A DNA stretch of 40,170 bases from Globomyces pollinis-pini. Its lineage: Eukaryota > Chytridiomycota > Chytridiomycetes > Rhizophydiales > Globomycetaceae. Within the stretch, counting starts at the first letter, position 1. Every line of letters starts with the position of its first letter. The notes beneath the pieces were generated by a model. The model was given only the letters and a program-made list of their open reading frames with translations. It made no database searches and was not told where the DNA came from. Shown one piece after another: positions 31,783 through 40,170 of the stretch. Position numbers and translations under genes: made by a program. The stretch covers positions 1-40,170 of the forward strand of contig MU621246.1 in the NCBI GenBank assembly GCA_025399215.1, in the 5' to 3' direction.

Positions 31783-32420
31783 ATGGTTCAATTTGAAGAC
31801 TTGGTCAAATTTGAAGGGATTGAAGATGTACCTCGTAACCAACGAATGCAATTTGTATCAAATCAACGGTAGTTTTATTTGGAGTATCTAATGTGATTAG
31901 ACGGGAAACTGCAACTCAAATTCGAGACTGTATAACTCAACTGCAAGAGACTTTCCCCAAAGAATTTAATTCTATTAAACCGATTGAACAGACTGAAGAT
32001 ATAGAAGAGGCATTTGAAGATTTCAAGTCAGAGTTTGAGAATATTCAAGTTCAATTCCCTATTGGAGTATTTGAATTTTTATGGGTGACTTATGGTACTG
32101 AACCTGATATCAACTCGGAGTTTGGTTTACCATCATTCCCTTTGACGAAATCTGGAGTAGATGGATACACGCAAATTGATTTGGACTTTGATGAAGAAAT
32201 TGACCCACTAAGTGAAAAGTTCCAATTTTTAGTATGTGTAGACATCAAAAGTAAATCGTTTGGAAGTGTTAAATTGTGGAATCAAAAGAAGCTGATCAGA
32301 GTGTCCGATTCTTTTGAAGAATTCTTTAAATTATTCACTGAAATGATGGTGGAAGAATTTGCCAATGCTGGAGATGAGCGAAAAATAGCTATAGAAGACT
32401 TCTATTATCAATTCGAATAA
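31783..32420 (+). CDS. Possible SMI1/KNR4 (SUKH-fold) family protein
   Basis: A 201-residue protein from exons 31783-31868 and 31901-32420 joined over a 32-nt intron. It is strongly acidic. The middle reads FPIGVFEFLWVTYGTEPD, then FGLPSF, a strand-rich part (FQFLVCVDIKSKSFGSVKLWN) and VSDSFEEFFKLFTEMM near the end. The sequence order of an early helix ending in a YG turn, a mid strand region, and a final SFEEF helix is how SMI1/KNR4 domains read, but this is an impression and not a firm assignment. It is probably cytosolic, with no signal peptide or membrane segment. It shares a ~280-nt head-to-head promoter with the LYR gene. Confidence 0.5.
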
Positions 32421-32855
32421 ATTATCGGCGTAAATTAGACTTAATTAATAAACACTGGTTTTATGGAACTGGCAAGCGAAAGCTTATTGCTTTACCCGTT
32501 TGATGATCAACCAACATGAAAGAATTATCAATACCATTGGGAAGTAATATTGTTATAATCAATCATGGTAATGAGCATACCTCAAAACTCTGACATGATA
32601 CTTAGTATCATGTCTTACTTTATAGTATCAGATACTATTCATGGTCTGTATTGATCACGCAGATTCAAGAAAGTTAACCAATTATCAGGTATGCTGATAT
32701 GTTTATTCATTTTGCTAGTGGTGCGTGATATTGGAAGTTGCACAAGAGAGTCTTTATGAATGACGAATCTCATGGAAATGGTTTACAATAAAGATCCGTG
32801 ATCCAATCAAGTCCACGCTAAATGACGTGCTCGGATAGCACACGGCCGAATTGAC
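32421..32855. other. Intergenic region with stacked palindromes, upstream of the TauD-type gene
   Basis: Holds two adjacent palindromes at 32592-32614 and 32622-32638 that share a GTATCA/GATAC core, and a small hairpin at 32827-32841 (GTGCT/AGCAC). No gene is seen. Confidence 0.55.
32592..32638. repeat. Pair of palindromes with GATAC/GTATC cores
   Basis: The first has 10-nt arms GACATGATAC / GTATCATGTC around TTA (32592-32614). The second has 8-nt arms ATAGTATC / GATACTAT around one A (32622-32638). They are 7 nt apart. Possible operator-like sites for the SMI1-like or TauD-type gene. Confidence 0.6.
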
Positions 32856-32863
32856 TATAAAAT
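32856..32863 (+). promoter_or_regulatory. TATA box of the TauD-type gene
   Basis: TATAAAAT starts 32 nt before the ATG and is bracketed by a small inverted repeat, GCCGA (32845-32849) and TCGGC (32863-32867). Confidence 0.5.
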
Positions 32864-32887
32864 CGGCTAGTTTGTGTGTTACTTTCA

Positions 32888-33910
32888 ATGATTCGATTTC
32901 AATTGAGGAAAATTAAGACTTTTGCCACTTCTTCACATCACACACCAGCTTCTCCCCACTTGTTACCTACATTCGATCAACAGATCTTGGGCCCACTAGA
33001 ACAGTTTGAGTACAAGGATAGAGGCTTTTTTGCAAACAAACAGACACTCAGATTATTGAAAGATGCTCATGTAGAACAAGTGACTCCCAAACTTGGATCT
33101 GATATCCGTGGAATTCAGTTATCTAAATTGGATAGCCAACAACTGGATCAATTGGCGTATTATGTAGCAGAGCGAGGAGTGGTCTTTTTTAGAGATCAAG
33201 ATATACAAGGAAATGTGGATGTATTGACTCAAATTGGTCAACATTTTTCTCCAAAGCTACATGTGCACCAAACATATGGAATTCCAAAAGATATGCCACA
33301 TGTACACGTCGTCACTCAAGCAGATTATACCCATGATATGTTTGACAAACTTACAAACGCAGTTCGGTGGCATACTGATGTGTCTTATGAATTGCAACCT
33401 CCTGGCCTCACATTCTTGGCAATTCAAGATGTTCCACTTGGTGGTGGGGGTGATACTATCTGGTCCAATCAATATGAAGCATATAATCGACTTTCCCCCT
33501 CAATGAAACAATTTCTAGAAACATTAACAGCAACGCATTCAGCTCATGAACAAGCAAAGCATGCATTAGAAACAGGACTGCCTTTACGAAGGCCACCAGT
33601 TGCAAATATCCATCCTGTGATTCGAACTCATCCTGTTACTGGTAAAAAAGCACTTTATGTCAATCCAATGTTTACAAGAAAAATCAACGAATTAAAGCAG
33701 GAAGAATCTCAAATGCTATTGAAATTCTTGTATAATCATGTAGCTTTAGGTGCTGATTTTCAAGCGCGATTCAAATGGGAGAAGTGGACTGTGGCTGTTT
33801 GGGACAATAGAGTGACTTGTCATACTGCAATTGTTGATTATGACTTTGTGAACGAGAAAAGACATGCAGTGAGAGTAACACCGCAAGCCGAAAGACCTAT
33901 TTTGGTATAA
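32888..33910 (+). CDS. TauD/TfdA-type 2-oxoglutarate-dependent dioxygenase, intronless
   Basis: A single 340-codon exon. The Fe(II) site is WHTDVSY (His and Asp) and a distal His in CHTAIVDY. The 2-oxoglutarate Arg lies in RHAVRVTPQ. GVVFFRDQDI near residue 100 is also typical of the taurine/alpha-ketoglutarate dioxygenase family. The N-terminus (MIRFQLRKIKTFATSSHH) is basic and Ser/Thr-rich and could be a mitochondrial presequence. Substrate is not predictable: sulfonates, 2,4-D-like acids and other small acids are all used in the family. It is the only full-length gene in the window without an intron, which is odd beside neighbours with 1-12. AATAAA-like signals follow the stop. Confidence 0.88.
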   Translation: MIRFQLRKIKTFATSSHHTPASPHLLPTFDQQILGPLEQFEYKDRGFFANKQTLRLLKDAHVEQVTPKLGSDIRGIQLSKLDSQQLDQLAYYVAERGVVFFRDQDIQGNVDVLTQIGQHFSPKLHVHQTYGIPKDMPHVHVVTQADYTHDMFDKLTNAVRWHTDVSYELQPPGLTFLAIQDVPLGGGGDTIWSNQYEAYNRLSPSMKQFLETLTATHSAHEQAKHALETGLPLRRPPVANIHPVIRTHPVTGKKALYVNPMFTRKINELKQEESQMLLKFLYNHVALGADFQARFKWEKWTVAVWDNRVTCHTAIVDYDFVNEKRHAVRVTPQAERPILV

Positions 33911-33934
33911 TGCGATAAAACCCAATAAACAAAT

Positions 33935-33979
33935 AAAAAGAAGATTTGTTCACTTTTAAAAAGAAGATTTGTTCACTTT
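33935..33979 (+). repeat. Tandem duplication of a 22-nt unit
   Basis: AAAAAGAAGATTTGTTCACTTT occurs at 33935-33956 and again at 33958-33979, separated by one T, 25 nt after the dioxygenase stop codon. Confidence 0.85.
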
Positions 33980-35841
33980 GATGTTTGATTCAAGTGCCTG
34001 ATATAAAATACATTCATCCAAAAAAACCACAAGATTACTCTTGACTTGAGCATATGTAGCTTAGCCCTCCTTTGGGGGAATTGAAGTGCCCCATGCTGGT
34101 TTACAATGTTTTCTTTTGTATAAATTTTGGAATCCAAAACAACATTTTCATTTTTTGGTGCAAGTAAGGGCGCAGTTAGGAAAGTTGTTTTTGAAAAATA
34201 ACATAACTCTGGGTCAAATTCAAAGCATATACCGCTGTTGAAATAAGCTACTGAAGAGTATATGGTATAAGTTGGTCCACTGTTGGCGGAACTCCTTTAC
34301 AATCAGACAATCTATCCCGAGAAATACAGCACAGACACCACTATTCATCATCATCACCTGCATTTCTGCTCAAGGAAATCAATATCAGTGAGACTCGTGA
34401 AAAGAACACCAAGAAATCCAATTCAAGAGGTGTTATTTGTATGTTTCTTGCAATAAGGTGAAGAACGTAAAATGAACTACTTCTTATGTCAGCCTTCACA
34501 GTCTGTCTCGAGTATTTGATTCAATATCATCATAGTATTTTGCGTCCTAAATAGCTCTTGCCAATTTTGAGTTTGTCAGGTCGGCATGATAAAAAAAAAT
34601 TCGATGCTCTTGTTGAAGCAAAGGGAGGCGATTGGTCAAAGAATGGAGTGCCATCAGAGACTAGCGTTCGGATCCAGTCTATAGAATCGTTTGTGGCATA
34701 TCTGTATTGTCTTGATGAAGTAATTGTGTGGAAGAGTGTCCAATGGATATGGGTACCAGTGGGCCAGTTGAAGTATCTCTCTGGAAGATTGCCACTGTAT
34801 GCTATACTATTCGATGAATGTTATAAATAGATAAGTTAAGTACACATGTAATTTTGCAGCAATCTTACAATTGTAATTCAAGTTTTAGGTTGTTCTAATT
34901 GAGTTGAAATATGTACTCATCTTCGACTATAATGTAAGAAAGTATAGTGGCTCGATTAACTCTAAGTTTGGGTTGGTTAGTAGGTTGTCAACGTCAAGTT
35001 ATTCAGTAGTCCAGAATCCAATATTCAATGTGAAGCTATCTATGAATTTCAGTAAGTTATTCGTGACCATGGTTTACTAAGTAGTTCTGCTACTATCAGT
35101 ATGTCCATGATACAGAAAGCAGCCTCTATTTGGAATCCTTGCCGCTGGTCCGCTAGTTGTTCGTATATATAAGGCGTTCCTTTGCTTTTATCGAGTTTAT
35201 CAGTTGAATAATCTAACTCGTAAATGAATATTCAAAGTCTCGCGACTTTATTAACAGCGGTATAGATTAGTCCAAAGTCCACAATTCTTACTTTGAACTT
35301 TTACATTTACTCAGTCTTATCTTATCAACCACCCAGCAGTATCAATTATGATGCCATTTTGTGGTTCTAACGTTATGAGTGGCCTGTATTAGTCATTATC
35401 ACCTGATAAATTGCATTGACTTTTTTATCACCCCCACATCATAATGATCTGTCCCCACCACTGTTAATGAACATTCGTTCAATATCGAACCATTCCCAAG
35501 TTTCAGAAATTTCAATACTATCAATATATAGTACCAAATGCATAATGAGTTGATAAGAAATGTTCAGTACTACATACTATATTTGGTGTTTTTCCCCAAT
35601 ACGGAAAGTATTGGGAGTTGTCCGATTCACAGAACCCATATCCTTAATACTTTGAAATTGAAATATTGATGCCCATTCACCACAATTCAAGTGGGTTTAC
35701 TAAGACATCCCTCAACATTTGACCACACTGATTTAAAAACACTGGTTCAGAATATCCGAATTACATATATTCAAAACGTTGTGTGCGGTCAAAGGGACAT
35801 ACCGTCAGTACAAAAAGGCGAAAACGTAATTGAAAATTTTA
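33980..35841. other. Gene-poor stretch of about 1.9 kb, possible decayed sequence
   Basis: I found no convincing gene. A 90-codon frame at 34558-34830 (start ILSLSGRHDKKKFDALVEAKGGDW) has a BRCT-like opening, but the rest does not follow and no flanking exon is evident; it may be a relic. The segment 34986-35256 begins TGT, ends ACA and has TATATAA at 35166, so it could be a solo LTR. A perfect 8-bp stem with GGAAA loop sits at 35595-35615. The promoter of the first dehydrogenase gene must be at its right end. Confidence 0.5.
34986..35256 (+). mobile_element. Possible solo LTR (271 nt), low support
   Basis: Ends TGTCAAC and TTAACA fit TG...CA termini. An internal TATATAAGG at about 180 nt is followed by a C/T-rich start-site-like run. 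The five flanking bases are taggt and gcggt, so a target-site duplication is not exact. There is no coding remnant. Confidence 0.2.
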
Positions 35842-37356
35842 ATGTCGGTGATTAGTTGCCTCCAAGATCTGAGAAAAGTAGGAAGAGTGGAATTTGACCA
35901 GAAAACTTTGGAATCATATGCCCATGGTCTTTCTTACCATGCCCCCATCCAACCAGAAATGGTATTTCGTGCTTTCTCCGAAAAAGATATTGTAAACTGC
36001 CTGACAACTTGCAATAAATACTCTATTCCTGTCGTCACTGTATCTGGGCGAAGCTCTTTGGAAGGGCAAACTGTGCCACTTAGCAAAGGTAAATCAATAA
36101 TCTTTCATAGTGAAATTTTAGGGGTTGTTATATTAGATACAAGTTATATGGATAAAGTCGTTGCCATCCATGAAGAGGATTTAGACTGTGTAGTCGAGCC
36201 TGGATGTAATTGGGTTGAATTGGCCGCCGAGTTGAAAGAGTGTGGACTATTCTTTCCTCCAGATCCTGGGTAACAAGAAATAATTTAACCGCAAGTATGG
36301 CTGCTATGATTGGTGGAATGTGTGGAACAAACTGCTCTGGATCGTTTGCCTGGAGATATGGTACAATGAAGGACAATGTTATTTCTTTACGTGTCGTTCT
36401 GGCAGATGGTACAGTCATCAAGACACGAAGAAGGCCTACCAAGAGTAGTGCAGGATATGATCTAACAAGATTGATCATTGGAAGTGAAGGAACTTTAGGG
36501 GTTGTTTCACAAGCAACTTTGAAGTTACGCAGGATTCCTACTGAGCAGGCAGTTTTGATCGCTCAATTTCCTTCTATTGTTGAAGCTGCTAATACAGGTA
36601 ATTCCCTTCATATTTATTAGTAGCAATGAATGTTGTTCAATCGGGTTTGATGGTCAACCGAATGGAATTCCTTGATGAATTTGCAATGAAATCTGTCAAT
36701 TTGGCTAATGCACAAAAAAACCCTCGTCATGAAAACGCAACTTTGTTATTTGAATGTGTTGCGTCTTGCAAAGCTTCCCTTCAATATCAAATGGATGCTC
36801 TTGCTAGCATTTGCAAGGAACAAAATAGCATTCTGTTTGAACGAGATACCAGTGAAGCATCAAACGAACTCTGGAACATTAGAAAATCTGCGTTTTTTGC
36901 AAGCAAGTCATTGAGACCTGATGTTGATTGTGATGTCTTGACTACCGATGTGGCAGTTCCAATCTCTCACTTGAAGGAAATGCTGATTGCAACCAGGAAC
37001 GATTTGCAAGAGAATAATATTGGTAAGTTTATTGTGTTATAACAAATTTAGTTGCTACTATTGTTGCCCACGCTGGCGACGGTAACATACACTGCTTCAT
37101 TCCAATGAACAAATCATGTCCAGAAGAAGTACACCATGCAGAACAGTTTAAAAAGAGAAACGCGCAATTGGCATTGGACTTTGATGGAACTTGCACTGGG
37201 GAACATGGTGTAGGACAAAGCAAACGAAAACTGTTGATTGAAGAGCTTGGAGTTGAAACTGTTAATGTGATGCGTAGAATTAAGAAAGAATTGGATCCAA
37301 AATCTATTTTAAACCCAGGCAAAGTATTTTCTTTGTCACCTGAATCAAAGCTTTAA
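35842..37356 (+). CDS. Peroxisomal FAD-linked D-lactate / D-2-hydroxyacid dehydrogenase, copy 1
   Basis: A 467-residue protein from five exons (35842-36088, 36122-36269, 36296-36597, 36621-37022, 37052-37356). The FAD-binding PCMH-type domain has VTVSGRSSLEGQ, PPDPG, AAMIGGMCGTNCSG, RYGTMKDNVISL, RRPTKSSAGYDLTRL and GSEGTLGVV. The C-terminal cap has VAHAGDGNIHCF, GTCTGEHGVG and DPKSILNPGKVF. It belongs to the DLD/GlcD family, which oxidises D-lactate or glycolate-type acids. It ends in SKL, a canonical peroxisomal targeting signal 1, so it should act in peroxisomes and not on the mitochondrial membrane like classic fungal Dld1. The third intron has tandem acceptors (TTATTAGTAG), giving VAM or AM. 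The neighbouring copy is a tandem duplicate. Confidence 0.9.
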
Positions 37357-37477
37357 AGCGAATAAAATTCCAATATCAATTTAATTTCTATGCGCATCTC
37401 TTATTCCTATCGTCTTTCATTGATATAGATGATCATTGAGTCAATCTTTGTCATTTTTAAGAATGAGTGAAAATTCA

Positions 37478-37485
37478 TATAAATA
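37478..37485 (+). promoter_or_regulatory. TATA box of dehydrogenase copy 2
   Basis: TATAAATA starts 40 nt before ATG 37518. Copy 1 has no equally clear TATA box, so the two copies may be regulated differently. Confidence 0.4.
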
Positions 37486-37517
37486 TTTAACACAAAGCTG
37501 TTACTATCTCAAGCAGA

Positions 37518-39033
37518 ATGACAATATCAGCATGCGTTGAACAGCTCAAGAAAGCAGGCAAAGTTGAATTTGATCAAAAGACATTGGAAAGATATTCTCA
37601 TGATTTATCATACCATCACCCTATCCCTCCAGTGATGGTGTTTTATGCTCTCACTGAAAGAGATATTTCAAATTGCTTATCTATATGCAATCAACACTCT
37701 GTCCCGGTCATCACAGTATCTGGAAGAAGTTCTTTGGAGGGACATGTAGTCCCAATTACAACAGGTATTCAAACATTTCATGTATTTTACTATATTAGGA
37801 GTTGTTATATTAGATACAAGTTATATGGATAAAGTAGTGGCCATCCATCAAGAGGATTTAGACTGTGTGGTCGAGCCTGGATGTAATTGGGTGGAATTGG
37901 CATCTGAATTGAAAGAGTATGGACTATTCTTTCCACCAGATCCTGGGTAACAAGAAATAATTTAACCGCAAGTATGGCCGCTATGATTGGTGGAATGTGT
38001 GGAACAAACTGCTCTGGAACATTCGCTTGGAGATATGGTACAATGAAGGACAATGTTATTTCTTTACGTGTCGTTCTGGCAGATGGTACAGTGATTAAGA
38101 CCCGAAGGAGGCCTACCAAGAGTAGTGCAGGATATGATCTGACAAGATTGATCATTGGAAGTGAAGGAACTCTAGGAGTTGTTTCACAAGCGACTCTGCG
38201 TCTTCGCAAGATACCAACAGAACATGCAGTTGTGATGGCACAGTTTCCTTCTATTGTTGAAGCTGCTAATACAGGTAGTTTCCTTTAAACTTATTAGTAG
38301 CAATGAGTATCGTTCAATCAGGGTTGATGGTCAACCGAATGGAGTTTCTTGATGATTATGCAATGAAATCTATTAATTTAGCGCATTCGCCCACCAATCC
38401 TCACCACGAAAAAGCAACATTGTTATTTGAATGTGTTGGATCTTGTAAGGCATCACTTCAATTTCAATTGGATTCCATTTCTACCATATGTCACCAGCAA
38501 AACTGTATTTTGTTTGAAAGAGAATTCAGCAAAGAATCAGCAAAGCTTTGGAATATCAGAAAATCTGCATTTTTTGCAAGTAAGGCATTACGTAGTGGTG
38601 TGGAATGTGATATCATGACAACTGATGCTGCAGTTCCCATATCGCATCTAGCAGATATACTCATTGCTACGCGAAAAGACTTGCAAGATAACAATATTGG
38701 TAACTTTGCGCATTACTAACTCTATCAGCTTCATCTATCGTGGCACATGCTGGAGATGGAAATTTCCATGTATTTATTCCTATTGATAAATCATCTCCTG
38801 ATGAGGTTCATCGAGCAGAAGAGTTCAGAAAAAGAAATGCACAGCTTGCTCTAGGATTTGATGGAACTTGCACCGGTGAACATGGTATTGGTCAAGGTAA
38901 AAGAGAGCTATTGGTTCAAGAACTCGGAGCTGAAGCTGTTAATGTGATGCGTAGAATTAAGAAGGAATTAGATCCAAAATCTATTTTAAACCCCGGCAAG
39001 GTTTTTACTTCACAGTCAACTTCAAAATTGTAA
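37518..39033 (+). CDS. Peroxisomal FAD-linked D-lactate / D-2-hydroxyacid dehydrogenase, copy 2
   Basis: Exons 37518-37764, 37799-37946, 37973-38274, 38298-38699 and 38729-39033 have exactly the same lengths as in copy 1 and also encode 467 residues. All FAD and substrate-domain motifs are intact (PPDPG, GGMCGTNCSG, KSSAGYDLT, GSEGTLGVV, AHAGDGNFH, TGEHGIGQ) and it also ends in SKL. Copy 1 differs mostly in the first exon and in exons 4-5. The middle (exon 2, intron 2 and the first ~215 nt of exon 3) is nearly the same, and intron 2 is identical base for base. The duplicate arose in tandem, 161 nt downstream of copy 1, and both copies look functional. Confidence 0.9.
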
Positions 39034-39730
39034 CCACTTCAAATATATGAGATTATTCTTTATTCGCGGTTTATTGAAATTGTTGTACGTATCTCAAAAT
39101 TCTTTTAGCGGGATATATTGAATTCTTTAATTTGTCGAGATATGAAGAAACTGATCTTCTCTCATATGCGTTGATTTCACATATGTATGACCGTCTTTAG
39201 CCGGTTCTATCAGCGCCAAATCCGGTCAGCCATTATTTAAATTGCTGAAATGTTTTTTCTTTCCAATTTGAAACTCCTTTACTACCTTCATTAGTAAATG
39301 TGTTACCTTAATATTAAGCTAAAACTTATGGATGTATTCATAAAGTACAATAAGTACAAACTTGTTCAATCTACTATGTATAAGACTTCTTTTCTCGTGG
39401 AAGAGTGAGATTGAACGTCAAGAACTTGAAAAACCAAGGAAAATCAACCAACAATCCTTGGGCATGTGTAGTGCCACTGGCACATTCACAATCGCCAAAA
39501 TCCTTGCCCTATTATGTATTACACGAACCATAATATGTTTGTCTATAACAGTTATATTGTCCATCAATGAACTATTTGGGTCATTCAAACCTACTATATC
39601 TTCATATATGCATCTTTGAATTGATACCTATTCCAGTAGTATTTCTATTAAGAGCTTGTGTAACACTGCCAGGAACTAAACAAGAAGCTTTGCAGTTCTG
39701 AAACAAAAGACATGGTTTCACAAGTATTGC
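39034..39730. other. Intergenic region before the S28 peptidase, no gene seen
   Basis: About 700 nt of AT-rich DNA. Short open frames such as 39362-39619 show no recognisable domain. Confidence 0.5.
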
Positions 39731-39738
39731 TATAAAAA
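39731..39738 (+). promoter_or_regulatory. TATA box of the S28 peptidase gene
   Basis: TATAAAAA lies 50 nt before ATG 39781. Confidence 0.4.
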
Positions 39739-39780
39739 AGTAAGGAAGTATGGTCTGACTATTCAAAATCCTAGAATACA

Positions 39781-40170
39781 ATGAATTTCCAAACCATAGC
39801 CTTTATCGTGCTCGGCTTAACCGCCCAGTCGCAAGCATTATCATCTTATGAAGTCCGGTGGAAACAGTTGGAAATAGAATTACAAAGTGAAGGAATAGTT
39901 TTAGAAGAGTAATTGATTTGCAGCTAACGTTAGTGAAAACCGCATTGCAGATCCCCAATTCCAATATTTCACTCAACCTTTAGATCATTTTGACGCGAAT
40001 GACAAGAATCAATGGAAACAACGTTACTATACCGTTGAGGATTTCTATAAACCAGGTGGCCCAGTCTTTTTTGAAAACGGTGGTGAAGGTGAAATTCGTA
40101 ATTCAAAAGCTGGTGTTGAAAGAATGTTGGGTTATGAACTTGCCAAAAAGTACAATGGTGCTTATATTGT
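39781..40170 (+). CDS. Serine carboxypeptidase of family S28, 5' part (truncated by window end)
   Basis: The first exon, 39781-39908, encodes a signal peptide (MNFQTIAFIVLGLTAQSQA) and a short helix. A 25-nt intron (39909-39933) joins it to FQYFTQPLDHFDANDKNQWKQRYY and GGPVFFENGGEGE, the conserved N-terminal part of Pro-X carboxypeptidase/DPP II family S28. The signal peptide makes it secreted or vacuolar. It cleaves after proline in acidic conditions. The Ser-Asp-His triad lies beyond the window. The frame is open to the last base. Confidence 0.85.

Noticed and set aside
36128..38209. Two similar minus-strand frames, 116 and 134 codons, opposite the dehydrogenases
   Set aside because: They resemble each other only because the two genes share a converted patch; the sense strand encodes intact FAD-binding motifs.
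32888..39033. Dioxygenase plus dehydrogenases as a metabolic gene cluster
   Set aside because: They are separated by 1.9 kb of gene-poor DNA, predicted to different organelles, and share no visible regulatory motif; proximity alone is not enough.
39362..39619. 85-codon frame before the S28 peptidase
   Set aside because: No recognisable domain; low-complexity composition in an intergenic region.
1..40170. Non-standard genetic code
   Set aside because: TAA, TAG and TGA each terminate well-supported genes (for example AP-3 delta TAA, RSPH14 TAG, U1-C TGA), and in-frame stops occur only inside introns.
1..40170. CRISPR arrays, rRNA or tRNA genes
   Set aside because: No regularly spaced direct repeats, no rRNA words and no paired A/B boxes were found. 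A B-box-like GGTTCAATTC near 22111 lacks an A box and cloverleaf.

Overview
The window is nuclear DNA of an early-diverging, probably flagellated (zoosporic) fungus. The evidence is AT-rich sequence, genes cut by many spliceosomal introns, and fungal-type chromatin and transcription proteins (an SFP1-like split zinc finger, a Cti6-like PHD protein). It also has an ABCA-type transporter and an ortholog of the axonemal radial-spoke protein RSPH14, which is expected only in lineages that keep a cilium. All three stop codons end well-supported genes, so the code is standard. The lineage assignment is inference; no species is claimed.

I rebuilt 22 complete or partial protein genes by eye from splice sites, reading frame and family conservation. 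About 94 introns could be placed. All but six are 23-34 nt long, with GT..AG ends and a CTAA(C/T)- or TTAA-like branch site close to the acceptor. Every multi-exon gene that lies fully inside the window sums to a multiple of three, which supports the models.

Layout. 1-0.77 kb: 3' end of a GPI-anchor-like surface protein (+). 0.96-3.6 kb: two nuclear regulators (-). 3.9-6.1 kb: kDNA-ligase-like DNA ligase with two BRCTs and a SWIM finger (+). 6.5-7.6 kb: purine nucleoside phosphorylase (+). 8.0-11.0 kb: LIM-RapGAP protein (+). 11.1-12.5 kb: RSPH14 (+), tail to tail with VPS53. 12.5-24.9 kb: seven minus-strand genes (VPS53, ABCA transporter, OXR1/TLDc, DSK2/ubiquilin, U1-C, dienelactone hydrolase, phosducin-like PLP2). 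25.2-26.9 kb: Mtc1-like protein (+). 27.0-31.5 kb: AP-3 delta, a RanBD protein and a 66-residue LYR microprotein (-). 31.8-32.4 kb: SMI1/KNR4-like protein (+). 32.9-33.9 kb: an intronless TauD-type dioxygenase. 33.9-35.8 kb: gene-poor stretch. 35.8-39.0 kb: tandem peroxisomal (SKL-ending) D-lactate/2-hydroxyacid dehydrogenases. 39.8 kb to the end: 5' part of a secreted S28 peptidase.

Most genes are unrelated housekeeping genes (endosome-Golgi transport: VPS53, AP-3; proteostasis: DSK2, PLP2; splicing: U1-C). Functional linkage is plausible only for the 32.9-39.0 kb part, where an oxidative 2-oxoglutarate enzyme sits beside two peroxisomal FAD dehydrogenases. I see no CRISPR array, rRNA, tRNA or intact mobile element, and no clear new multi-gene system. 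The notable items are the miniature introns (including two double-length ones with an internal AG|GT), the unusual ligase architecture, the LIM-RapGAP fusion, the LYR microprotein, and the gene-conversion patch in the dehydrogenase pair.
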